Source of the DNA: Lachnospiraceae bacterium
GTDB lineage: Bacteria; Bacillota; Clostridia; Lachnospirales; Lachnospiraceae
Direction: 5' to 3'
Assembly: GCA_900753305.1 (NCBI GenBank)
Contig: CAADYR010000165.1
Location: forward strand, 1-60,246
Length of the DNA stretch: 60,246 bases
Shown: piece by piece, positions 27,601-35,898 of the stretch
Position numbering within the stretch: the first letter of the stretch is position 1
Layout: each line of letters begins with the position of its first letter
The notes under the pieces: generated by a model
The model's input: only the letters and a program-made list of their open reading frames with translations
The model's database searches: none
Told to the model about the DNA's origin: nothing
Program-made: the position numbers and the translations under genes

Positions 27601-28210
27601 TATCTTCCAGCATGAATCCTTCCATGTCTGTCTGATACTGAATAGGTGCCTTTTTGTTCGTTTCTATGAGAAACTCTTCAACATTTTCTTCATTTCCCAC
27701 ATTTCTGGACAACCCAAGGTATACTGTTTCGAGATCTTTATCATTTTTATGGAAAATACTGATAAATTCCGGCGAATAGAATAGATCTACTGCCTCGCTC
27801 CAGTCAGCCTTTGCCAGATTGGCAAAATGAAACAGATTGCGGATACCTCCCATGGAACTTTCGAGCTGGATCTTCTGCACGGTGATCTTATATGGCAAGG
27901 TATATTCACCTTCGCTGCTGATTATGGTAAATTCACCACGTACCTGACTTCCCGCCTCAAGATTACCCGTCACAAAGCAGTACTCAATTACAGCCTCGCG
28001 TCCCGTAAAATGGGTCGCCAGACTCTGCATTCTGGTATCCGATGAATAAATATCCCCACTCGCCTCATCACTTCCGGTTTCGATCTTAAAGCTTCCTTCC
28101 ACCCGTTCCTGAGGCTTCACGCTAAATTCAAGGCTTTGACAAGAGAATTTCAGATAACGATTCTTACACTCCCAAATTCCATCTGTCATCTGCCCCTTCT
28201 TCTCCTGCAT
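24644..28210 (-). CDS. giant DUF5717 protein
   Basis: A 1188-residue soluble protein without signal peptide or membrane helices, which I recall as DUF5717 family (found in Lachnospiraceae). Residues ~1-300 are beta-rich, Ig-like in feel (LKFSCQSLEFSVKPQERVEGSFKIE). Residues ~310-700 and ~850-1090 are long helical-repeat regions, separated by a beta segment near 720-830 (VVIIHEKINGESSYPVTGG). The C terminus is mixed. Beta domains plus alpha-solenoids suggest a scaffold, not an enzyme, and I see no catalytic motif. It is the first gene of the operon and follows a clean promoter. The start could also be the ATG seven codons on. Confidence 0.82.
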   Translation of the reverse strand: MQEKKGQMTDGIWECKNRYLKFSCQSLEFSVKPQERVEGSFKIETGSDEASGDIYSSDTRMQSLATHFTGREAVIEYCFVTGNLEAGSQVRGEFTIISSEGEYTLPYKITVQKIQLESSMGGIRNLFHFANLAKADWSEAVDLFYSPEFISIFHKNDKDLETVYLGLSRNVGNEENVEEFLIETNKKAPIQYQTDMEGFMLEDIMDSQPRTLALTRSSWGYVCLQVRTEGGFIELEQNQIMDVDFVDDLYRLNFTIDATRLRHGMNIGRIVIEDTCHEIVIPVQVMMREGQDKEKKRRQKKRAVISLVRNYIEMKFHKITNNIWVERANEAIAQLNEIDPDDIMTQLYQVQMLVTRERFNEAKWYLDKLEPEVFGDRTDILAKCYYLYLETLFNRDESYLQAVTDEIENAYGRDETQWRLAWFLMYLDEEYTGSPEARWHFLQEQFKLGCSSPILFCESVLLFQSHPSFILQLGQFEQNVIWYAAKYHMLNSDMTQQVQYLCARVKNYSSLLFRTLCEIYKDEKDPQTIAAICRLLILGDKRGKEYFAWYELGVSCEVRVTRLYEYYMMSLDITDGNIVLPKMVLMYFAYQSNLDYEHNAYLYAYVLRNKDRYPELERSYRIAMERFVVDQIRLGHMNEDLAYLYEQILAPQMLRDDTAYAFAPLLFMHRITVENPKITTVVIIHEKINGESSYPVTGGTCLIPIYGNEYRAFLQDAQGNRFTKRITYTNRQLMQTDRLLPFVGPMIEGRLSFDMYLCEQDKNYVTITMDNVGRFKHLAESEQVIESFKKEIRTKLLRFYYENDMIGELDTFLDEIEADEMESEERAEFIRFLISRGMFDKAYLWVKRYGMSGVNMKSVARLISKRIISNQFTKEEFLINVSYYIYRNMKYDENILQYLMMYYEGQTTQLRNIWKSALELELETTDIMHHILQQMRFTHVIVPEKDEMLLSYAASPTHDDTLVEELLADTAYAYFVENAVTENEIFDQIYIRYRKSGEAPLCNKLALLKFWSEHPDRRSSIARDTLSEFVGQLLHAGICFPFFKELADQVVQLHYFKNQYFVEYRTSPENKVRIHYLYDKGNSSADTQDMIYETEEMKDMYEGIHVKAFDLFQGEMLQYYVTESRDGVEQVTQSGTLARRAEEHSQGRYGMLNDIMVARSLHDEATAQQLMQEYMEEDYSARELFRVI

Positions 28211-28259
28211 GTTTCCACTGCCCTTCCGTCATTTTCTAAATACTGATCATCTAATAAAC

Positions 28260-28288
28260 AGTATAAAATATTTGTTGACATAACGCAA
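28260..28288 (-). promoter_or_regulatory. promoter of the DUF5717/DUF5716 operon
   Basis: Minus strand TTGCGT (28283-28288), 17-base spacer, TATACT (28260-28265), about 50 bases before the DUF5717 start and right after the ilvE terminator. Confidence 0.6.
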
Positions 28289-28289
28289 T

Positions 28290-28318
28290 AAAAAATCGAG
28301 CGGTCACAGACCGCCCGA
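28290..28318 (-). terminator. terminator of ilvE
   Basis: TCGAGCGGTC pairs with GACCGCCCGA (one mismatch) with a three-base loop, followed on the minus strand by six T. Confidence 0.88.
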
Positions 28319-28340
28319 CTGTAAATTTTTATAAATTTTA

Positions 28341-29363
28341 TTAGATTTCAACTACCCATCCTTCTGGAGCCTTGATATGACCCATCTGGATTCCTGTTAA
28401 TGTTTCATATAACTTCTTGGTAACAGGTCCCATCTCGTTCATACCACTTGGGAAGCAGATCTCCTTGCCATGGTCAACAATCTTACCAACAGGGGAGATA
28501 ACTGCTGCTGTACCACAAAGACCACATTCTGCAAAATCCTTAACTTCATCGAAGTATACTTCTCTTTCTTCAACTTCCAGTCCTAAATATTCCTTGGCAA
28601 CTACCATTAAGGAACGACGGGTAATGGAAGGAAGAATACTGTCTGACTTTGGTGTTACAACTTTGTTGTCTTTTGTTACGAATATGAAGTTGGCACCACC
28701 TGTTTCCTCTACCTTGGATCTTGTAGCAGGATCAAGATACATATTCTCATCAAATCCATTTGCATGTGCTGTTACGATTGCGTGAAGGCTCATTGCATAG
28801 TTCAGACCAGCCTTGATATGACCTGTTCCATGAGGTGCTGCACGGTCAAAATCACTGACACAGATAGTAATAGGCTTAGCACCGCCCTTGAAATAAGGTC
28901 CTACAGGTGTTGTCAGAATTCTGAACTGATATTCATCAGCAGGTTTAACACCGATAACAGGATTAGAACCAAACATATAAGGACGTACATATAAGGTAGC
29001 ACCTGAACCATAAGGTGGTACATAAGCTTCGTTAGCTTTAACTACTGCCTTTACAGCCTCTACAAAACGTCCTTCAGGAAGTGTAGGCATCTCCAGTCTC
29101 TTACAACTGTCATGCATACGTGCTTCATTTAAATCAGGACGGAATACTACGATACGTCCATCTTCTGTTGTATATGCCTTCAAACCTTCGAAACATGTCT
29201 GTGCATACTGAAATACACCTGCACATTCATTCAATGTAATATTGGCATCCTCTGTCAATGCGCCCTGATCCCATGCGCCATCCTTATAATATGATACATA
29301 TCTCTTATCAGTCTGATGATAACCGAATCCGAGAGTTGCCCAGTCAATATTCTTCTTTTCCAT
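28341..29363 (-). CDS. ilvE: branched-chain amino acid aminotransferase
   Basis: A PLP enzyme that interconverts Leu, Ile and Val with their 2-oxo acids. The 340-residue length and sequence fit the longer BCAT type II. The PLP lysine is in GHIKAGLNYA (Lys184), and the family phrase FEGLKAYTTEDG is near residue 58. The ATG follows AAGGGAG. It is monocistronic, with its own promoter and terminator. Confidence 0.96.
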   Translation of the reverse strand: MEKKNIDWATLGFGYHQTDKRYVSYYKDGAWDQGALTEDANITLNECAGVFQYAQTCFEGLKAYTTEDGRIVVFRPDLNEARMHDSCKRLEMPTLPEGRFVEAVKAVVKANEAYVPPYGSGATLYVRPYMFGSNPVIGVKPADEYQFRILTTPVGPYFKGGAKPITICVSDFDRAAPHGTGHIKAGLNYAMSLHAIVTAHANGFDENMYLDPATRSKVEETGGANFIFVTKDNKVVTPKSDSILPSITRRSLMVVAKEYLGLEVEEREVYFDEVKDFAECGLCGTAAVISPVGKIVDHGKEICFPSGMNEMGPVTKKLYETLTGIQMGHIKAPEGWVVEI

Positions 29364-29420
29364 AACATGATCTCCCTTCGTAATGATCCAACATCAACTT
29401 TTGTTGTAATCTTTTCAATT

Positions 29421-29449
29421 ATTATTGACCCGATGATAAAAAAAGTCAA
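29421..29449 (-). promoter_or_regulatory. promoter of ilvE
   Basis: Minus strand TTGACT (29444-29449), 17-base spacer, AATAAT (29421-29426), about 60 bases before the ilvE start; too short a leader for a T-box. Confidence 0.65.
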
Positions 29450-29500
29450 CCCAAAAGTCTGTATACATGTGGTTTTTTCATAACTTTTTTGATATTTTTT

Positions 29501-29533
29501 AACCTGTATTCATATAGGCTATGAATACAGGTT
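29501..29533. repeat. 14-bp perfect inverted repeat between folA and ilvE
   Basis: AACCTGTATTCATA (29501-29514) and its complement (29520-29533) with a five-base loop, right after the folA stop. On the minus strand it is followed by A, not T, so it is not a standard terminator; it may be a 3' stability hairpin or an operator. Confidence 0.7.
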
Positions 29534-29539
29534 ATATCA

Positions 29540-30028
29540 CTAAATTCTTTCATATTTTACAAAAGTATACTCCAGATCAAAATAAGTCAACTCATCACTG
29601 TCTGCCGTGACCTTCCACTCAGGGTCTTCATCCAGATCAGGAAAATGTGCATCTGCCTGATAAGCATAATCAATCTTTGTAATATGTGCAGTATCACAAT
29701 ATGGAAGCATCTGGCGGTATACACTCTCGCCGCCTACAATATAAACGTCTTCACTTTCATAACCTCGCAGCACCTCCAGTAATTCCTCCAGCGAATGTAC
29801 TACCTGTGCACCTCTGACCTGATATTTCATATCTGATGACAGAATGATATTGGTTCTTCCTGTCAATGGCTGTCCCTGTGGAAAAGTCTCCAGTGTTTTT
29901 CTTCCATATACGATTACCTTGCCCGTGGTCATCTGACGAAACATTTTCTGGTCACTTGGAATGCTCACCAGGAGACTTCCCTGGTTCCCAATCGCCCAAT
30001 TATTATCTACCGCAGCAATTATATTCAT
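29540..30028 (-). CDS. folA: dihydrofolate reductase
   Basis: Reduces dihydrofolate to tetrahydrofolate with NADPH. The 162-residue product starts MNIIAAVDNNWAIGNQG; the acidic active-site residue is Asp26 in IPSDQKMF, the NADPH-binding stretch is VYGRKTLE and VYIVGGESVY follows. I chose the ATG at 30028, which has TGGAG eight bases before, rather than one 60 bases upstream inside the preceding gene. It is the third gene of an operon with the AraC regulator and the beta-CASP protein, 16 bases after the latter. Confidence 0.95.
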   Translation of the reverse strand: MNIIAAVDNNWAIGNQGSLLVSIPSDQKMFRQMTTGKVIVYGRKTLETFPQGQPLTGRTNIILSSDMKYQVRGAQVVHSLEELLEVLRGYESEDVYIVGGESVYRQMLPYCDTAHITKIDYAYQADAHFPDLDEDPEWKVTADSDELTYFDLEYTFVKYERI

Positions 30029-30044
30029 CTTTGTACTCCAATCT

Positions 30045-31643
30045 TTATCTATCCCATTTATCACATAATGCATTAATCTGATCTGCAAATTTAGCCAGAT
30101 CCTTGTTTGCCCCGCCTTCGTTCTTATGAATAACAGCGATCAGCCTCTGTCCTGCTGCCAGAAGTCTTGTGAATACATCTGATACCACAGACGTACGTTT
30201 CTTCACAACAACAGGTGCGGCTTCATATTCTATAGCATCTGTTATTAAATCAAATCTTGTTCCGGAGTATGGCGCATATGCCTTTTGTCCATGTTCGATT
30301 TTAAGACATTCTGTGAAAAGATTGCACACACTGTCCTCGCCGTGAACAATGAATACTCTCTGGGGCTTTTGTTCAAAAGCATCCAGCCATGCGATCAATC
30401 CATTCTTATCAGCATGCCCGCTCAATCCGGCAAGCTGTCTGATATCAGCCCGTACATCTACGTTCTCGCCAAAAAGTTTCACTTCTTTGGTTCCATCGAT
30501 CAATGCTCTGCCCAGCGTTCCCACTGCCTGATATCCTACGAACAATATCGTACATTCCGGTCTCCACAGATTATGTTTGAGGTGATGTCTGATACGTCCT
30601 GCCTCACACATTCCGCTGGCAGATATGATGACCTTGGGCTTCTCATCAAAGTTGATCTGTTTGGATTCCTCACTTGTAATTGCTAATTTAAGCCCCGGAA
30701 ATGACAAAGGATTGATTCCATTTCTGACCAGTTCAAGTGCTTCCTCATCAAAACAGCCATAAATGTTCTTCTGGAAAATCCCTGTTGCCTCTACTGCCAA
30801 TGGGCTATCCACATATACTTCAAATTTAGGGAACTCCGGCACCAGATTATCCGCTTTGATCTTTCTCAAAAAATACAGCATTTCCTGCGTCCTGCCTACT
30901 GCAAAGGAAGGAATGACTACATTGCCGCCTTTGGCAAAAGTTTCACGGATCACGGCAGACAATTCTGCTACATAATCTATTTTCTCTTTGCTGTGCAATC
31001 TGTCCCCATAAGTAGATTCCATAACAACATAGTCTGCTTCCTTAGTCGGGATCGGATCCTTGATCAATGGCTGATCCGTGTTTCCAATATCACCGGAAAA
31101 AACAATCTTTTTCGTAATATCGCCTTCTGTCAGCCATACTTCGATACTTGCAGAGCCAAGCAGATGCCCAATATCTGTGAATCTGATCTTAATTCCATCA
31201 CATATCTCAACCATACTGTCATACTCACATGGAACAAGTCTGCGGATTATACCATCCGCATCTTCCATGGTATATGCCGGTTCTATCGGTTCTGTGCCTG
31301 CATGTCTTTTCGCTTTACGGTTCTTCCACTCTGCCTCCTGCATCTGAATATGCGCACAGTCACGAAGCATGATCGAACACAGATCTGCCGATGCCTCCGT
31401 CGTAAATATCCTGCCACGGAAACCTTTGGCATACAAAAGCGGCAGATTACCGGAATGATCTACATGCGCATGAGTTAAAAATACATAATCCAGTTTTGCT
31501 TCGTCTACAGGAATATCACAACAGGCATACGGATTGATTCCCTGCTGCATACCGCAGTCTACCAGTATATTTTTGCCACATGCCTGAATATAGTGACAAC
31601 TGCCTGTTACCTGATGGTCCGCACCTACAAATGTTAATTTCAT
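30045..31643 (-). CDS. MBL-fold beta-CASP ribonuclease-like protein
   Basis: A 532-residue metallo-beta-lactamase protein with a beta-CASP insert and the C-terminal RMMBL motif. The zinc site is THAHVDHSG near residue 60, further metal ligands are in GHLLGSA and SGDIG, and the C-terminal LSGHADKNGL and IVHGE complete it. Bacterial relatives (for example the Thermus TTHA0252 group) cut or trim RNA. It differs from RNase J, which has another gene context. The ATG at 31643 gives the family N terminus MKLTFVGADHQVTGSCH. Confidence 0.92.
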   Translation of the reverse strand: MKLTFVGADHQVTGSCHYIQACGKNILVDCGMQQGINPYACCDIPVDEAKLDYVFLTHAHVDHSGNLPLLYAKGFRGRIFTTEASADLCSIMLRDCAHIQMQEAEWKNRKAKRHAGTEPIEPAYTMEDADGIIRRLVPCEYDSMVEICDGIKIRFTDIGHLLGSASIEVWLTEGDITKKIVFSGDIGNTDQPLIKDPIPTKEADYVVMESTYGDRLHSKEKIDYVAELSAVIRETFAKGGNVVIPSFAVGRTQEMLYFLRKIKADNLVPEFPKFEVYVDSPLAVEATGIFQKNIYGCFDEEALELVRNGINPLSFPGLKLAITSEESKQINFDEKPKVIISASGMCEAGRIRHHLKHNLWRPECTILFVGYQAVGTLGRALIDGTKEVKLFGENVDVRADIRQLAGLSGHADKNGLIAWLDAFEQKPQRVFIVHGEDSVCNLFTECLKIEHGQKAYAPYSGTRFDLITDAIEYEAAPVVVKKRTSVVSDVFTRLLAAGQRLIAVIHKNEGGANKDLAKFADQINALCDKWDR

Positions 31644-31662
31644 AGAACCCACTACCTTTCTT

Positions 31663-32535
31663 TTATTCTTCTAAGCGATATGTCGCTGATATATTCTGTC
31701 TGCTCTTGTCCTTGGGAGAACATCCGAAATACTTCTTATAAGCTCTGGAAAAAGTAGAATAATTCTGAAAACCGCACGCATAGCAAGCCTCTGTGATCGT
31801 TGCGCCCTCACGTACCAGTTCATCTGCCTGCGCAAGCCTTTTGCCTGTAATATAATTTCCTACCGTACGTCCTGTCTCTTCCTTAAAAAGATGCATCAGA
31901 TAATATTTATCCAGATAAAATACCCCTGCCAGACTGTCAATCGAAAGTTCTTCCCTCAAATGCTCTTCTATATAATTCATGATCTGCGCAATTTTACTGT
32001 TAGGTGCCTGCGTAGCCGGATATGCAATCCTGTCATCTATGACAGCACGGTTAAGCTGTATCATAAATTCCAGAAATAATACCTGTTCGTACAATGCCGC
32101 AGCATATTCCTGATGATCTGCACTCGCATTCTCCAGCTCGCAGATCGTAGCATAGAGCCTGCTGGTCACCAGGGACTTCACACGCAGCACATTACTGCCT
32201 GTGGATTTCACTTTATTGAAGCAGGCACTCAGATCGTACTCTTCATTTCGATATGAATTGATAAATTCATCTGAAATGTACACAATAATCCGCTCATACT
32301 CGCAATCTTCTTCTATCTGGGGTCTGTGCACCTCTCCTGCCGGTACAAATACAATATCATATGGCTCCAATCGGTAAGCACGCCCATCTATATGATATGT
32401 GACATTTCCCCTGATCAGAATCAAAAGCTTATGAAAGACATGATAATGATAGGAAAATTCACGGAGTTTTCTATCTTTGAGGTGAAAGATCTTGAAATTC
32501 GAGTTCAAGAAACCTTTTTGTTCGTATTGCTCCAT
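31663..32535 (-). CDS. AraC-family regulator with cupin domain
   Basis: A 290-residue regulator: N-terminal cupin-like sensor domain (HVFHKLLILIRGNVTYHIDG, about residues 32-52; PYDIVFVPAGEVHR) and two C-terminal helix-turn-helix motifs (LSIDSLAGVFYLDKYYLMHLF; TITEACYACGFQNYSTFSRA). It is divergent from the GH31 alpha-xylosidase with 212 bases between, so it probably controls that gene in response to a xyloside or related sugar; this is inference from position. The beta-CASP gene follows after 19 bases. Confidence 0.92.
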   Translation of the reverse strand: MEQYEQKGFLNSNFKIFHLKDRKLREFSYHYHVFHKLLILIRGNVTYHIDGRAYRLEPYDIVFVPAGEVHRPQIEEDCEYERIIVYISDEFINSYRNEEYDLSACFNKVKSTGSNVLRVKSLVTSRLYATICELENASADHQEYAAALYEQVLFLEFMIQLNRAVIDDRIAYPATQAPNSKIAQIMNYIEEHLREELSIDSLAGVFYLDKYYLMHLFKEETGRTVGNYITGKRLAQADELVREGATITEACYACGFQNYSTFSRAYKKYFGCSPKDKSRQNISATYRLEE

Positions 32536-32747
32536 TTTACCAGTCCTTTCACACTTTATTGTAATAAGTATACCATATAACCGGATGAATAGTCATGATT
32601 ATTACTATAAATATATCTATTTTTTACATTTCTTTTCCTGAAATTAATGTTAAAATGTTAATATCAGAAAATAATGGAATGCTGTTGTTTTAATGCGCTG
32701 TGACACAGTATTTCTTATCAGAAACAGTGCAGGAAAGAGGATAATCT

Positions 32748-35087
32748 ATGAAATTCAGTAACGGTTGCTGGCTTCAGCAGGAGGGCTGTGAATGTTTCAC
32801 ACCACAGCAGGTATATTTTAGCAAAATTGAAGAAAACAGGGTAACTTTATGTGCTCCTACCAATCGGATCAATCACAGAGGCGATACATTAGGCGGTATT
32901 AATCTGACACTTGTTATCACATCACCCATTCCTGAAGTTTTGCGTGTTCAGACCTATCACCATCTGGGTGCAGTAAAGAAATCTCCGGCCTTTGAAATTA
33001 ATGAGACTTGTCTTCCTTTGACAACCTTTGCAGATGATGAACATATTACGATTGCCAGCGGTTCTCTTACTCTCGAAATCGGCAAAAAGAACTGGTATAT
33101 GAAATATACAAGAAACGGTAAAGTCATTACCGAATCCAAAAATCGTGATCTGGCACTCATGAAAACAGACTGGAAGGGCTTAGCCTATGATAAAGGCGAT
33201 AACAGCGATACTTACATCCGTCAGCAGTTGAGCATTGGCGTAGGTGAGCTGGTTTATGGTCTGGGTGAGCGTTTCACTCCTTTTGTCAAGAATGGTCAGT
33301 CTGTTGATATCTGGAATGCAGATGGCGGTACCAGCACAGAGCAGTCCTATAAAAATATTCCTTTCTATCTGACAAACAAAGGCTATGGTGTCTTTGTCAA
33401 CCATCCTGAGAAGGTATCTTTTGAAGTTGGCACAGAAATGGTAACTAAGACCGAATTCTCCGTTGAGGGTACTTATCTGGATTACTTCCTTATCAATGGA
33501 CCTACCATGAAGGAAGTCCTGGAGCGCTATACTGATATCACCGGCAAGCCATCCCTGCCTGCTCCATGGACATTTGGTCTGTGGCTCTCTACCTCTTTTA
33601 CAACCAATTATGATGAAGAGACTGTTATGAGCTTCGTAAACGGTATGCTGGATCGAGGTATTCCTCTTAGAACCTTCCACTTCGACTGCTTCTGGATGAA
33701 AGAATTCCACTGGAGTGATTTCTTATGGGACAGCCGTGTATTCCCTGATCCTGTCGGTATGCTCAAGCGTATCAAGGAGAAAGGCTTAAATATCTGTGTA
33801 TGGATCAATTCCTATATTGGTCAGGAATCTATCCTTTTCAAAGAAGGCATGGAAAAAGGATATTTCATCAAGCGTCCTAACGGCGAAGTATGGCAATGGG
33901 ATATGTGGCAGCCGGGAATGGCTATTGTAGATTTCACCAATCCTGCCGCCTGGAAATGGTTCCAGGATAAGCTGGAAGTACTGCTTGACATGGGCGTTGA
34001 CTGCTTCAAGACTGACTTCGGCGAAAGAATCCCTACGGATGCTGTATATTATGATGGTTCTGATCCCAGGAAAATGCACAACTACTACACCTATTTGTAC
34101 AATAAGTGCGTATATGAACTGTTAGAGCGTAAGCGTGGTAAAGGACAAGCGGTTCTGTTCGCCCGTTCTGCAACTGTAGGCGGTCAGAAGTTCCCTGTGC
34201 ACTGGGGTGGTGACTGCTGGTCAGATTATGAATCCATGGAAGAAAGCTTACGAGGCGGTCTGTCCTTATGTATGTCAGGCTTTGGCTTCTGGGCTCATGA
34301 TATCGGTGGTTTTGAGAATACTTCTACTGCCGATGTATATAAACGTTGGGTTGCTTTCGGTCTGCTCTCTTCTCACAGCCGTCTCCACGGAAGTACTTCT
34401 TATCGTGTTCCCTGGGTGTATGACGAAGAAGCTGTAGATGTTGTACGTTTCTTTACCAGATTAAAAGCAAAACTGATGCCATATCTGTACAAAACAGCGA
34501 TTACTGCTTCCAGGACAGGTATTCCATGCATGAGAAGTATGGTTCTGGAATTTACAGAAGATAAGATGTGTAACTATCTGGATAAGCAGTATATGTTAGG
34601 TGATAATCTGTTAGTTGCTCCTATCTTCAATGATGAGAGCCGCGCAGAATACTATCTGCCTGCCGGTATCTGGACTAACTTCTTTACCGGTAAGGAATAC
34701 AAGGGTGGTAGCTGGGTAGAGGAACGGCATGGCTACTTAAGCATTCCTCTGATGGTTCGTGAAAACTCTATCGTTGCCATTGGCGCTCATGATGATAAGC
34801 CTGACTATGATTATGCTGATTCCTGCGAACTGCGTATTTATGCATTACATGATGGAGTCAAAACAGAAACTACAGTCTATGGCATGAGCAATCTGCCTGA
34901 ACTGACTGTATCTGCCGCAAGATCCGGTCATACCATTCATGTGACCGCAGAAGGCTCCAAGCCTTATACGATCCGCATGATAAATATGCATGCAGTTGAA
35001 GCTGTAAATGGTCTGGTAGTCATTGAAGGGAATGATTCCCTTATCACACCGGATGCTAATGCAAGTGTAGTAGAAATCAAATTTTAG
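32748..35087 (+). CDS. yicI: GH31 alpha-xylosidase
   Basis: A 779-residue cytosolic glycoside hydrolase of family GH31. It should remove alpha-xylose from xyloglucan oligosaccharides or isoprimeverose. There is no signal peptide. The nucleophile is Asp423 in FKTDFGE and the acid/base Asp489 in GGDCWSDYES, matching E. coli YicI (416 and 482) with a shift of seven. The phrase HFDCFWMKEFHWSDF is typical of alpha-xylosidases rather than alpha-glucosidases. GAAAGAGGA lies before the ATG. It is a single gene with a terminator, opposite its likely AraC regulator; no transporter is adjacent. Confidence 0.95.
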   Translation: MKFSNGCWLQQEGCECFTPQQVYFSKIEENRVTLCAPTNRINHRGDTLGGINLTLVITSPIPEVLRVQTYHHLGAVKKSPAFEINETCLPLTTFADDEHITIASGSLTLEIGKKNWYMKYTRNGKVITESKNRDLALMKTDWKGLAYDKGDNSDTYIRQQLSIGVGELVYGLGERFTPFVKNGQSVDIWNADGGTSTEQSYKNIPFYLTNKGYGVFVNHPEKVSFEVGTEMVTKTEFSVEGTYLDYFLINGPTMKEVLERYTDITGKPSLPAPWTFGLWLSTSFTTNYDEETVMSFVNGMLDRGIPLRTFHFDCFWMKEFHWSDFLWDSRVFPDPVGMLKRIKEKGLNICVWINSYIGQESILFKEGMEKGYFIKRPNGEVWQWDMWQPGMAIVDFTNPAAWKWFQDKLEVLLDMGVDCFKTDFGERIPTDAVYYDGSDPRKMHNYYTYLYNKCVYELLERKRGKGQAVLFARSATVGGQKFPVHWGGDCWSDYESMEESLRGGLSLCMSGFGFWAHDIGGFENTSTADVYKRWVAFGLLSSHSRLHGSTSYRVPWVYDEEAVDVVRFFTRLKAKLMPYLYKTAITASRTGIPCMRSMVLEFTEDKMCNYLDKQYMLGDNLLVAPIFNDESRAEYYLPAGIWTNFFTGKEYKGGSWVEERHGYLSIPLMVRENSIVAIGAHDDKPDYDYADSCELRIYALHDGVKTETTVYGMSNLPELTVSAARSGHTIHVTAEGSKPYTIRMINMHAVEAVNGLVVIEGNDSLITPDANASVVEIKF

Positions 35088-35098
35088 TTAAATCGAAA

Positions 35099-35145
35099 AC
35101 GCCGATATATCATCCCCGCAGGGCTATATATCGGCGTTATATTTT
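35099..35145. terminator. bidirectional terminator between GH31 gene and amino acid ABC operon
   Basis: A perfect 12-bp stem (35099-35110 with 35126-35137) with T-rich tracts on both strands between convergent genes. Confidence 0.88.
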
Positions 35146-35160
35146 TACTTATTTATGTGA

Positions 35161-35898
35161 CTATAATACTCTGGATAAAAATTCCTGTAATCTCTGGCTC
35201 TTGGGTGCGCTGAAAATCTCCTGTGGCGTTCCTTCCTCCGCAATGACACCTTCGTTGATAAACATGACACGGTTCGCAACCTCTCTGGCAAATCCCATTT
35301 CATGTGTCACAACTACCATCGTCATCCCTGTGCCTGCCAGTTCCTTCATTACCTGTAATACCTCTCCCACCATCTCAGGATCAAGGGCTGAGGTTGGTTC
35401 ATCGAACAGGATTACATCAGGATTCATAGCCAGTGAGCGCACAATAGCGATACGCTGCTTCTGACCACCCGAAAGCTGTGCAGGGTATGCCTCTGCCTTA
35501 TCTGCAAGTCCAATCCTTGCAAGCAGCTCTTCTGCCTTGGCAGATGCCTGTTCTTTGGTCATCAGTTTCAGCTTCACAGGTGCCAACATGATATTCTCTC
35601 GAATAGTCATATTGGGAAACAGGTTGAACTGCTGAAATACCATACCAATCTTACGGCGCATCTGGTTAATGTCTGTCTTTTTATCCGTTATATCTGTTCC
35701 CTCAAAGAGAATCTGTCCCTTAGTCGGTACTTCAAGAAGATTCAAAGAACGCAGGAAAGTAGATTTACCACACCCAGACGGTCCAATGATGGCAATGACA
35801 TCACCTTTTCGCACTGTAGTGCTGATTCCTTTTAATACTTCCTGTTTCTCATAATATTTATGTAAGTCTTTTACTTCCAGAATCACATTATCGCTCAT
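35161..35898 (-). CDS. polar amino acid ABC transporter ATP-binding protein
   Basis: A 245-residue ATPase of the GlnQ/HisP group. Walker A GPSGCGKST (about 37-45), signature LSGGQKQR and Walker B VILFDEPTSALD are all intact. It overlaps the end of the permease fusion by 11 bases and completes a two-gene importer. Substrate not visible; an amino acid such as Gln, Cys or Arg is likely from the family. Confidence 0.94.
   Translation of the reverse strand: MSDNVILEVKDLHKYYEKQEVLKGISTTVRKGDVIAIIGPSGCGKSTFLRSLNLLEVPTKGQILFEGTDITDKKTDINQMRRKIGMVFQQFNLFPNMTIRENIMLAPVKLKLMTKEQASAKAEELLARIGLADKAEAYPAQLSGGQKQRIAIVRSLAMNPDVILFDEPTSALDPEMVGEVLQVMKELAGTGMTMVVVTHEMGFAREVANRVMFINEGVIAEEGTPQEIFSAPKSQRLQEFLSRVL

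Noticed and set aside
33180..33710. Minus-strand open frame of 176 codons inside GH31
   Set aside because: Antisense shadow of conserved GH31 codons.
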